A stretch of 64,000 nucleotides of DNA, taken from positions 2,232,001-2,296,000 of the forward strand of contig NZ_CP081149.1 in NCBI RefSeq assembly GCF_019665785.1, read 5' to 3'. This DNA is from Deefgea piscis (GTDB lineage Bacteria > Pseudomonadota > Gammaproteobacteria > Burkholderiales > Chitinibacteraceae). The position numbers were made by a program, and so were the translations under genes. Positions 34,140 through 41,352 of the stretch are shown piece by piece. The notes beneath the pieces are model-generated. The model had not been told where the DNA came from and did not search any database. It saw only the letters and a program-made list of their open reading frames with translations. Each line of letters starts with the position of its first letter. The stretch's first letter is position 1.

Positions 34140-35876
34140 TTAGAAGCGCGCAATCATGAATGCGCTGGCACTAAACCAATTACGATAATCATCATTTAAT
34201 GCCTTGCGAATGGCTTCGCCAGGTTTGGTATAAGCGGCGGAAAAGACAAAAATCAAGTTGGGATTGGCCACATACCGCGCCGTCAGATTAAGCTCCATAC
34301 CCAAATCATCAGACTGCAGCACCGATAAAGCTTGTGCACCCCCCAAATTATTGAGGGTATCGGCTTTAAATATCCAAAATTGTGGCGTTAACTCCCAGCG
34401 CGGAGCTGGCTGCATACGAGACATAAACCGATGTGAAATCACATTCGAGGTTTGCACCACTTTATATTGATTTAATCCTTGTACCCATTCGTCACCACCA
34501 CCACCCGCAAACAAAGGATCCCAACGCTCGAAAGTTGGCGTATCAGGATTGTCTCCCGTGAATTTTGCATAGCGATAACTTAGCGTGGGCCGCCACGGCA
34601 TGCTAAGCAATTGATAACCCGCTTCAACGTAACCAGCACGAGCGTCCATATCAAAGTTTTCATTGGTTTGCCGTGCGAATTCAGCCCGAGCATAAAAGTT
34701 TGAATCTTCCGCAAGCGTGTCATAAGCCAGGCGCAGATCGGCAACTCGCAAGCCTTGGCGAGAATACGTCGCATTCGTTGTGTAATAAGAGAAGTTTGAC
34801 TGAGGCACTTGCAGCAACATTGCCCCTAGACGCAGCTGAGGTAGTACTTGCCCTTCATAATTAACGCCATGAATACGCGTTTTACTGTCTGTTTCTACTA
34901 GCTCATCCGGATCCAATCGAAACAGTTCTAATTTATGCGCATCGTATACAAACTGGGCATGAATCAGTTCTTCTGCTGCATTTCTGGGGTTCGATTGCAA
35001 AGCCGCTCGTTCACCGCCATTGGCGGACGACAATCGGATGATCATGCCATTATCAATCTGAAAAGCTTTGCGCCCGTAAAGCAAACTCATCTGACGCACA
35101 CCACCTTGCTCTGTGGTATTGCGGCCTATCACGCCAAAGTAAGCATCTTCAACGCCTGTATATACACGCGACTCATCGGTAAAAAGTTCAGGCCCCAATG
35201 ACCCTGATGCGATCACACTGGCTCCGGCAAAAACAGAAATTTGCTCGGTAATCGCATTCAGCCCATATAGACCTAGCTCAACACTACTTTCAGCCCACGT
35301 ATCTGTACCCCGTCCTGATGGCGATATCGCGAGCGGATTACCCATAGTAAGTAGATCAGGACGACCAAAAAAAGCATTTGTATTGGAAAAAATCATCGAC
35401 TTATTTTCCAACTTAGCCTGCAAAACCGAGGATTCATCGGCATACAACGTTGGAAAATCGCCCCAATCACCATTGGCCAGTACGCCCATCGCAGATTCAG
35501 CGAGCGGTTTGGCCGCATCGCTAAGCGTAACCTGCAGCGTAAGAATAACATTACCATTACCACTGGTTTCTATCTGATAGTCTGCCTTTTGCACAAATTT
35601 AAGGCGACGCACCTGACTGAGCTTTAAATTGCTGCGCACTGGATCATATTGACTGCCCGGGCTAGCTGAAAATGCATTTAAAATCGCATCACGATATGTT
35701 GGCGTTCCTTGCTGCCCATCCATAAATTGAACATGAACCGATTCAATACGGCTACCGCTAAATTCGCCGCCACTTCGAGCGTAAACAAGAGAGAAAAAAA
35801 GGCCGAGTACAACAAAAACCAGCAAGACATGCATCGACCTCACAAATGTCAACGACATACAATCGGTTTGTTTCAT
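34140..35876 (-). CDS. Outer-membrane beta-barrel protein with POTRA-like N-terminus (alginate-export/porin-like)
   Basis: A 578-residue exported protein. A hydrophobic signal segment (about residues 17-33, cleavage plausibly after VYA) is followed by about 90 residues that read like one POTRA domain: strand SRIESVHVQF, helices around TYRDAILNAF and DPVRSNLKLSQVRRL, then strands KADYQIET and NVILTLQVTL. The remaining 450 residues are rich in alternating amphipathic strands with aromatic girdles, and the last residue is Phe (FMIARF), typical of BAM-assembled barrels. The barrel part looks like alginate-export-family porins; no specific substrate is evident. The start ATG 35876 has GGA upstream; ATG 35858 is an alternative. 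The likely downstream operon partner is the exported SDR. Confidence 0.75.
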   Translation of the reverse strand: MKQTDCMSLTFVRSMHVLLVFVVLGLFFSLVYARSGGEFSGSRIESVHVQFMDGQQGTPTYRDAILNAFSASPGSQYDPVRSNLKLSQVRRLKFVQKADYQIETSGNGNVILTLQVTLSDAAKPLAESAMGVLANGDWGDFPTLYADESSVLQAKLENKSMIFSNTNAFFGRPDLLTMGNPLAISPSGRGTDTWAESSVELGLYGLNAITEQISVFAGASVIASGSLGPELFTDESRVYTGVEDAYFGVIGRNTTEQGGVRQMSLLYGRKAFQIDNGMIIRLSSANGGERAALQSNPRNAAEELIHAQFVYDAHKLELFRLDPDELVETDSKTRIHGVNYEGQVLPQLRLGAMLLQVPQSNFSYYTTNATYSRQGLRVADLRLAYDTLAEDSNFYARAEFARQTNENFDMDARAGYVEAGYQLLSMPWRPTLSYRYAKFTGDNPDTPTFERWDPLFAGGGGDEWVQGLNQYKVVQTSNVISHRFMSRMQPAPRWELTPQFWIFKADTLNNLGGAQALSVLQSDDLGMELNLTARYVANPNLIFVFSAAYTKPGEAIRKALNDDYRNWFSASAFMIARF

Positions 35877-36281
35877 GGCATTTTTCCGTCGATATGAAGT
35901 AAATATATTTTGATTTACTGCGATGAGAGGTTGATCGCCACTGCTGACTTAAAGTCAACCACCAACAGAGCAAAGACTATAGATGCGCGACACCGGCCTA
36001 AATCAACGATATGTTGCGAGACGCATACTATGGAGGACAGTTAGCTCACTCAATCTGCTGTGCGTTTTCGCACAAGTGAATCCATCACCGCCTGAGCGCG
36101 GTCAAATTCGTAAACCGTTCACCGTAACAAAACTGGCTTGCTAATAATGTAGTGCACTTAAGAGAGGGGCGCAGCCACTATAGCCATGTAACGAGAAAAT
36201 AAATGCGCAGAATAAATTGACTGCTGATATCGCTAAAACCCATGCAGCGATTTTAGGATAGGGATGGATCAAATAGCACTA
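35877..36281. other. Intergenic region, 405 bp, upstream of the porin gene
   Basis: No open frame or RNA gene is supported. The right part (36060-36073) holds a small GTGCG-TTTT-CGCAC hairpin, and the part nearest the porin start has the inverted repeat at 35898-35919. The porin promoter and its control sites are expected here; I cannot assign a convincing sigma-70 pair. Confidence 0.5.
35898..35919. promoter_or_regulatory. Perfect inverted repeat, possible operator of the porin-SDR operon
   Basis: AGTAAAT and its exact complement ATTTACT are separated by 8 bases, ending 22 bp upstream of the porin start codon. The size and position suit a dimeric repressor. No regulator gene is adjacent, so the binding protein is unknown. 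Confidence 0.4.
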
Positions 36282-36303
36282 AGGAGGGCATTCGAGCCCT
36301 CCT
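36282..36303 (-). terminator. Probable terminator after yeiH
   Basis: An 8-bp perfect GC-rich inverted repeat, AGGAGGGC/GCCCTCCT, with a 6-nt loop lies 20 bp beyond the yeiH stop. The T content after the stem on the minus strand is poor, so termination may be weak. Confidence 0.55.
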
Positions 36304-36322
36304 CTCATTTCAATTTAATTTA

Positions 36323-37327
36323 TTACCAACGATTCGTTAAATGCTGCACCACCAAGCTGGTGCTGGCTACACTCACCCACACCAACAAACCCAAAGCCAC
36401 TGGACGCCAACCGGTTTGACGCATCCGGCCCAAATCAGTCGACAAACCAATCGCTACCAAAGCCATCGTAATCATCACTGGTGCAATAAACTGCGCCGTT
36501 TTAATCATCCAATCAGGCAACATACTGCCAAACAAAGACGCTAATAAGAACCACAAAATAAACCAAGGCACTGCTTTCCAGACTGAACCAGTTTCTTCTG
36601 CGATGGTTTCTTTACGACGCGTCATGCCAAACAAGAAAGCAAAAATCAACGTCACCGGAATAATCAACATGGCGCGAGTCAGCTTCACAATCGTTGCATA
36701 GTCACCGGCATTGTCACTCCATGAATACGCTGCCGCTACCACCGATGAAGTGTCATTAATCGCGGTTCCAGCCCACATGCCAAAACCACTATCGCTCATA
36801 CCCAGCATCTGGCCGATGGCTGGAAATACCAGCACGGCAACAATATTAAATAAGAAAATCGTTGATAAAGCGAACGCCGTATCGTGCTCATCGGGCTTAA
36901 CGACCGGGGTAATCGCCGCAATCGCCGAACCACCACAAATTGCCGTACCGGTACCGATCAATACACACAGTTTGAGCGGGATTTTTAATAAGCGGCCAAA
37001 AATAATCGCACTGAGTACCGCTGCGGTAATCGTAGCAAAAGTGATTTCTAACGAGCTCATACCGGTTTTAATCACGTCGGCAATCGGCAAACTAAAGCCC
37101 AAGCCGACAATCGACCATTGCAAAATTTGTTTGGATGAAAACTGAATTCCATCATTAAATTGCGGTGCAATCGTCGTGCGGCTGCGAATAATAATCCCCA
37201 GCAAAATACCAACAACTGCGCCGCCCATCAGCGGAAAAGCATTCCCAACAATCGTTGAGATAATCGTTAAGCCCAGAACAACAGCTAAGCCTGGGGCACA
37301 GGATTTGATTTGATTGGTCAGCGTCAT
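36323..37327 (-). CDS. yeiH: YeiH family putative sulfate exporter
   Basis: A 334-residue integral membrane protein of the YeiH/UPF0324 (Cons_hypoth698) family, with about ten hydrophobic segments. Family landmarks include the glycine-rich GGAVVGILLGIIIR, the FSKQILQWSIVGLGF segment, GTGTAICGGSAIAAITPV, and the central GMWAGTAINDTSSVVAAAYSW. Members are annotated as putative sulfate exporters, by analogy only. The start ATG 37327 (MTLTNQIK) is preferred to the in-frame codon at 37366 because the extra 13 residues are polar and not family-like. It is divergent from yeiE, the same pairing as in Escherichia coli, and is therefore probably regulated by YeiE. Confidence 0.92.
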   Translation of the reverse strand: MTLTNQIKSCAPGLAVVLGLTIISTIVGNAFPLMGGAVVGILLGIIIRSRTTIAPQFNDGIQFSSKQILQWSIVGLGFSLPIADVIKTGMSSLEITFATITAAVLSAIIFGRLLKIPLKLCVLIGTGTAICGGSAIAAITPVVKPDEHDTAFALSTIFLFNIVAVLVFPAIGQMLGMSDSGFGMWAGTAINDTSSVVAAAYSWSDNAGDYATIVKLTRAMLIIPVTLIFAFLFGMTRRKETIAEETGSVWKAVPWFILWFLLASLFGSMLPDWMIKTAQFIAPVMITMALVAIGLSTDLGRMRQTGWRPVALGLLVWVSVASTSLVVQHLTNRW

Positions 37328-37408
37328 ATGAGATCCAGTAGTGTTTTTATTTGAATACAGCACCACTTTACCCCTGCCCCTACATCATTAATAACCAGTT
37401 TTTCAGGC

Positions 37409-37430
37409 TATAATCATCGGAAAAACCGAT
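37409..37430 (+). promoter_or_regulatory. -10 element and inverted repeat upstream of yeiE
   Basis: TATAAT at 37409-37414 is a perfect -10 hexamer, 30 bp upstream of the yeiE start. Directly after it, ATCGG-AAAAA-CCGAT (37416-37430) is a perfect 5-bp inverted repeat over the predicted transcription start, where a bound LysR-type protein would repress its own gene. The -35 region is weak. The hexamer and repeat are seen; the role is inferred. Confidence 0.55.
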
Positions 37431-37443
37431 AAAAGAAAATACC

Positions 37444-38352
37444 ATGCTAAAAATCACACTGAGAGAACTCGAAGTGTTTGTCGCCATCAGCCAAGCTGGC
37501 CAAGTTACTGCGGCAGGTACGGCACTCGGCCTGTCGCAATCGGCAATGAGTGGCGCGATTGGCGAATTAGAGCGTCGATTAGGCGTTACCTTGTTTGATC
37601 GCATTGGCCGCCGCGTCACGCTCAATGAACACGGCCGCTATTTATTGCCGCGCGCACTCAATATGCTGCAACAGGCCAATGACTTAGAAACCATTTACCA
37701 GCAAGGTGCACCAAGCCGACTTAAAATCGCCGCCAGTTTAACCATCGGCAACTATGTGTTACCGGCGCTACTCGCCCCTTTAATGCAAGTGGCGAACACC
37801 CGCTACGAAGTTGAAATCGGCAACTCTCCCGCAGTGATGAAAATGCTACTCGACTGCAAGGCTGATATTGGCCTGATCGAAGCGCCGCTCACCCACAGTA
37901 ATTTAATGTGTGAGCTCTGGCTCAAAGACGAGATGGTCATTTTTTGCCACCCCGATCATCCTTTGGCAGGCAGCACCCCCAATACTGACGAGCTGGCGCA
38001 ATGCGCGTGGATTTTGCGCGAGCCGGGCTCTGGCGTTCGGCAAAGTTTAGAAACCATGCTCTTGCCGCATTTAGGTGCCATCAATGTGGTGCTTGAATTA
38101 GGTAGTGGCGAAGCGATTCGAGAAGCGATACGACTTAATATGGGTATTAGTTGCGGTTCGCGCCGCGCGATTACTCGCGAATTAGCGGCGGGTACTTTTG
38201 CCACTATTCACTTAAAAAACCACGCTTTGGAGCGCCGCTTTTTTATTGTGTGGCATGCCGAAAAACAACTCACCGCTGGCGCGGAGCGCTTACGCATGGC
38301 CTGCCATCAATGGCTAGAGAACGAACAAAGGGTATTAGATCATGCCGCTTGA
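37444..38352 (+). CDS. yeiE: LysR-type transcriptional regulator YeiE
   Basis: A 302-residue LysR-family regulator. The N-terminal winged helix-turn-helix reads LRELEVFVAISQAGQV, GLSQSAMSGAIGELERRLG and TLFDRIGRRVTLNEHGRYL. The effector domain resembles E. coli YeiE closely, with IGNYVLPALLAP, IGNSPAVMKMLLDCKADIGLIE, WILREPGSGVRQSLE and GEAIREAIRLNMGISCGSRR. In enteric bacteria YeiE responds to sulfite and controls sulfite-related genes; the ligand here is inferred from orthology. It is divergent from yeiH, its probable target. Confidence 0.9.
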   Translation: MLKITLRELEVFVAISQAGQVTAAGTALGLSQSAMSGAIGELERRLGVTLFDRIGRRVTLNEHGRYLLPRALNMLQQANDLETIYQQGAPSRLKIAASLTIGNYVLPALLAPLMQVANTRYEVEIGNSPAVMKMLLDCKADIGLIEAPLTHSNLMCELWLKDEMVIFCHPDHPLAGSTPNTDELAQCAWILREPGSGVRQSLETMLLPHLGAINVVLELGSGEAIREAIRLNMGISCGSRRAITRELAAGTFATIHLKNHALERRFFIVWHAEKQLTAGAERLRMACHQWLENEQRVLDHAA

Positions 38353-38433
38353 TGCATGCTGACGAACATTGACATGTACATGTTATGATTGCACTAATCA
38401 ACGTGACGCCCTTTCTTGACTCGGTAATCGACA

Positions 38434-40110
38434 ATGCAACTGGCTCGGCTTCAAATCACCAATTTTCGTGGTATTAGTCAAATCGACTTAGCATTGAATG
38501 CCAACGCGACGGCGCTCTTTGGCGAAAATAACTGGGGAAAAACCAGCCTGATTAGCGCGCTGTGTCGCTGCCTGAGTCACCCAGCCCCGATTGCCACTTT
38601 ATTTACGCACGATGATTTTCATCGCATTGCCAATTCGCGTGCCAGTATTGCGCGGCGGCTACACATTACTTTGGTTTTCCAGTGCACTACGCCCAACGCT
38701 TGGGGGGCACTGACTTGGCCCAATGCCAATGGAGTAAACACGCTGGCGCTACGCTTTGCTGCTGAGCGCTTTGGTCACACCGAGATTCGCGCCCGACGCT
38801 GCTTTATTGCTGCCGATGGCAACGAAATTGAGCACCCCAATAGCGATGCGCTCGCCACGCAGTTGATTCAATTGCATCCGGTACTCCGCTTTCGCGATAT
38901 GCAACTCACCGATTGGCTAACGCATCCGCGCTTAGCCAGCCAAGCGCACGATGATGACCCGCTGCTACCGGCCAGCGCAGCAGTGCGCGCCGTATTTGAG
39001 CGAATTTTAACGCTACCGCATCAACTGCACCCACAAGAGTTATCCGCAGGCCTAGCCGCAATGCAAGCTTTGTTTCACGAACAAGCGCACTTATTACAAG
39101 GCAAAGAGCCGCCACAACGGCTAGCAGAACAAATCGCTGCAGCGCCGCTTAATTTTCGTGACGACGACACTTTAATCGAAATCGCCAATCGTTCTGGCTC
39201 GAGCTCACGCCGCGTCACCCTACTCATGCTGCTTGGTGCTTTATTGGCCGCGCGCGGAGAAAACCCACTTCACGCCGATGCAAAACCGATTTTGGTGATG
39301 GAAGACCCCGAAACGCATTTACATCCGATTCAATTGGCGATGATTTGGGGCTTGATCGAGCAGCTCACCTTACAAAAAATCATTACCACCAATAATGGCG
39401 ACTTACTCGGCAGCTTTGCGCAGCACGCACTGCGCCGTTTAGTGCGGCGCAACAATCACGTTCACGTTTATCAATTAGCCGATCATGCGCTATCGATGTC
39501 GGACGCCCGAAAAGTGGCTTTTCATATTCGCAGCAATCGCGCCAGCAGCATGTTTGCCCGAGTTTGGCTGTTAGTTGAAGGTGAAACTGAGTTTTGGTTA
39601 CTGCCTGAACTCGCACGAATTTGCGGGGTTAATTTTCCACTCGAAGGCATACGCTGCGTTGAGTTTGCCCAAGCAGGTTTAGCGCCGTTGATTAAATTTG
39701 CCGATCATTTGGGGATTCACTGGCATGTGATTTGCGATGGCGACGACGCCGGCATGAAATACCAAAAACGCGCCCGCAGCCTGCTGGGGAGTCGCCCAGA
39801 AGATCAACACATCACCATGCTCGATTGCCGCGACATCGAGCATTTTTTGTGGGATAACGGCTTTGCCGACACCTATCGCCAAGCTGCCGCACCACGCGGC
39901 GAAATGAATCACTATTACCGTGCCGCGCTAGAACAACAACCGCCGCTTAACGATGAAGAAATCATCAGCCGTGCGCTACGCCATCACTCAAAACCCGGCA
40001 TGGCACTCGAAATCGCCGAGGCCGCCGAAATCAAAGGTCGCCAAGCCATACCGGCTGTATTGCAAAACATGTTTCAAATCCTACAAACTTTAAGCGAAGA
40101 AAGCAGTTAA
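38434..40110 (+). CDS. ybjD: OLD-family ATP-dependent endonuclease, YbjD-like
   Basis: A 558-residue protein with an ABC-type ATPase head and a C-terminal Toprim nuclease domain, as in OLD nucleases and E. coli YbjD. Seen: the N-terminal LARLQITNFRGI and Walker A GENNWGKTSL (about residues 30-40), a signature-like NRSGSSSRRVTLLMLLGALLA, Walker B ILVMEDPETHLHPIQ (about 287-301), then the Toprim Glu in LLVEGETEFWLLPEL (about 380) and the Asp pair in VICDGDDAGMKY (about 430). All catalytic groups look intact. It has no gabija-B or reverse-transcriptase partner beside it, so it is a single-protein OLD rather than a recognised defence pair. The physiological role is unknown. The next gene starts 84 bp downstream. 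Confidence 0.88.
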   Translation: MQLARLQITNFRGISQIDLALNANATALFGENNWGKTSLISALCRCLSHPAPIATLFTHDDFHRIANSRASIARRLHITLVFQCTTPNAWGALTWPNANGVNTLALRFAAERFGHTEIRARRCFIAADGNEIEHPNSDALATQLIQLHPVLRFRDMQLTDWLTHPRLASQAHDDDPLLPASAAVRAVFERILTLPHQLHPQELSAGLAAMQALFHEQAHLLQGKEPPQRLAEQIAAAPLNFRDDDTLIEIANRSGSSSRRVTLLMLLGALLAARGENPLHADAKPILVMEDPETHLHPIQLAMIWGLIEQLTLQKIITTNNGDLLGSFAQHALRRLVRRNNHVHVYQLADHALSMSDARKVAFHIRSNRASSMFARVWLLVEGETEFWLLPELARICGVNFPLEGIRCVEFAQAGLAPLIKFADHLGIHWHVICDGDDAGMKYQKRARSLLGSRPEDQHITMLDCRDIEHFLWDNGFADTYRQAAAPRGEMNHYYRAALEQQPPLNDEEIISRALRHHSKPGMALEIAEAAEIKGRQAIPAVLQNMFQILQTLSEESS

Positions 40111-40194
40111 TCGCAATGTATATCCATGCAGCGCACAGAATACAAAAGCTATATGGCTATACCCATCAGACAACTATTTTATGGATACGGCTCA

Positions 40195-40956
40195 ATGGCG
40201 CATTTTACTTTATTGATTATTGGTGATGAGATTTTAAGCGGCCGCCGAGTCGATCAGCATTTTGCTGCTATTTTGCAGCGACTCCAATCGCGCGGTCATA
40301 CCTTAAGCAGCGTGCATTATTTGCCGGATGATCCGGCGACGTTAATCGCGCACTTTAAACGCACTTTGGCCGAACAGCGCCATGTGATTAGCTGCGGCGG
40401 CATTGGCGCTACGCCTGATGACCATACTCGCGCCGCATTAGCCAGCGCGCTCAACGTGCCATTGCTACCCCAGCCGCAAGCGGCAGCACTGATTGAACAA
40501 CGCTTTGGCGCAGATGCGTATCCGCATCGAATTAAAATGGCCCAGTTCCCACAAGGTGCAAGCATCATCCCCAACCCAGTCAACCAAGTCGCTGGCGCGG
40601 CGATTGCACAGCATTATTTACTGCCAGGTTTCCCAACGATGGCTTGGCCGATGGTGGAATGGTTACTCGATCAGTACTACACCGCTGGTACCGTGGCCAC
40701 TCGTCGCAGCTTGACCGTACTCAACGCCAAAGAAGGTGATTTGATTGACTTAATGCAAGCCGTTGTCGATCAATGGCCGCTGCTGACTTTTTCTAGCTTA
40801 CCTAGTTTTGGCAATCAGCATTGCCAGCAAGCGCATATCGAATTTAGCGTCCAAGGCGATGCGCATGACAGCCAAGCGGCGATTGATTTTTTACAACAAC
40901 AACTGAACCAACTGGGCTATTTATTTCTAGAGGCCGCCGATATGCCAAGTGATTAA
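40195..40956 (+). CDS. Competence/damage-inducible CinA-like, molybdopterin-binding-domain protein
   Basis: About 253 residues with an N-terminal MoCF-biosynthesis/CinA-type domain: LLIIGDEILSGRRVDQHF, then the glycine-rich VISCGGIGATPDDHTRAAL (about residues 65-85), and QFPQGASIIPNP followed by LLPGFPTMAWPMVEW. The C-terminal 80 residues are a second small alpha/beta region. The full CinA amidohydrolase domain is missing, so it matches the short CinA-N/YfaY-like proteins, where the ligand is a nucleotide-sugar or molybdopterin-like compound. ATG 40195 is used because the family start begins there; 23 upstream in-frame codons look unrelated. Its stop overlaps the convergent DUF2789 stop by 4 bp. 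Confidence 0.8.
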   Translation: MAHFTLLIIGDEILSGRRVDQHFAAILQRLQSRGHTLSSVHYLPDDPATLIAHFKRTLAEQRHVISCGGIGATPDDHTRAALASALNVPLLPQPQAAALIEQRFGADAYPHRIKMAQFPQGASIIPNPVNQVAGAAIAQHYLLPGFPTMAWPMVEWLLDQYYTAGTVATRRSLTVLNAKEGDLIDLMQAVVDQWPLLTFSSLPSFGNQHCQQAHIEFSVQGDAHDSQAAIDFLQQQLNQLGYLFLEAADMPSD

Positions 40957-41183
40957 TGACTCAGCAAATTGGCCAGCACATCAATCGACTCGGCCCATTC
41001 TGCATCTTGCTCTAAGGCCTCACGTAAAAAAGCAGCTTGGCTGTTGCTCCAAAACGAAGCTTGCGCAATCGGCACGCCGCTAGGCAAATGGTGCGCAGCC
41101 AAAAACTGCTCAATGTCTTGCGGCTGATTAGGTAAACCCAATTGTGCAAACAACACCGCCAAGGTATGTGTATTGGTATCCAT
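40953..41183 (-). CDS. DUF2789 family protein
   Basis: A 76-residue cytoplasmic protein of DUF2789: THTLAVLFAQLGLPNQ at the start, a central ASFWSNSQAAFLREAL and the ending DAEWAESIDVLANLL. The family is small, helical and of unknown function. It is the only minus-strand gene in this stretch, convergent with the CinA-like gene (4-bp overlap of stops) and divergent from the chitinase. Confidence 0.8.
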   Translation of the reverse strand: MDTNTHTLAVLFAQLGLPNQPQDIEQFLAAHHLPSGVPIAQASFWSNSQAAFLREALEQDAEWAESIDVLANLLSH

Positions 41184-41235
41184 CGCTCATTTCCACCGAA
41201 TAAAAGTTCAAAATCAAATACAGCGCCAGCTCTTG

Positions 41236-41283
41236 TTGTAGTTCATTTTTAGTAGCTACAAATCAAACACAGTGGCATATAAA
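41236..41283 (+). promoter_or_regulatory. Candidate promoter and operator of the chitinase gene
   Basis: A 6-bp inverted repeat, TTGTAG (41236-41241) and CTACAA (41256-41261), is followed by TATAAA (41278-41283). With a 17-bp spacer the matching -35 would be GCTACA (41255-41260), only three of six consensus bases, inside the right arm of the repeat. Binding at the repeat would therefore affect polymerase. This is an interpretation of weak signals. Confidence 0.35.
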
Positions 41284-41352
41284 TTGGTATGTCATTCACC
41301 CTTTACAGTAAGCTAAGCATTGGCTTTTTTTGCCTTACAGAGGGGAATAATA

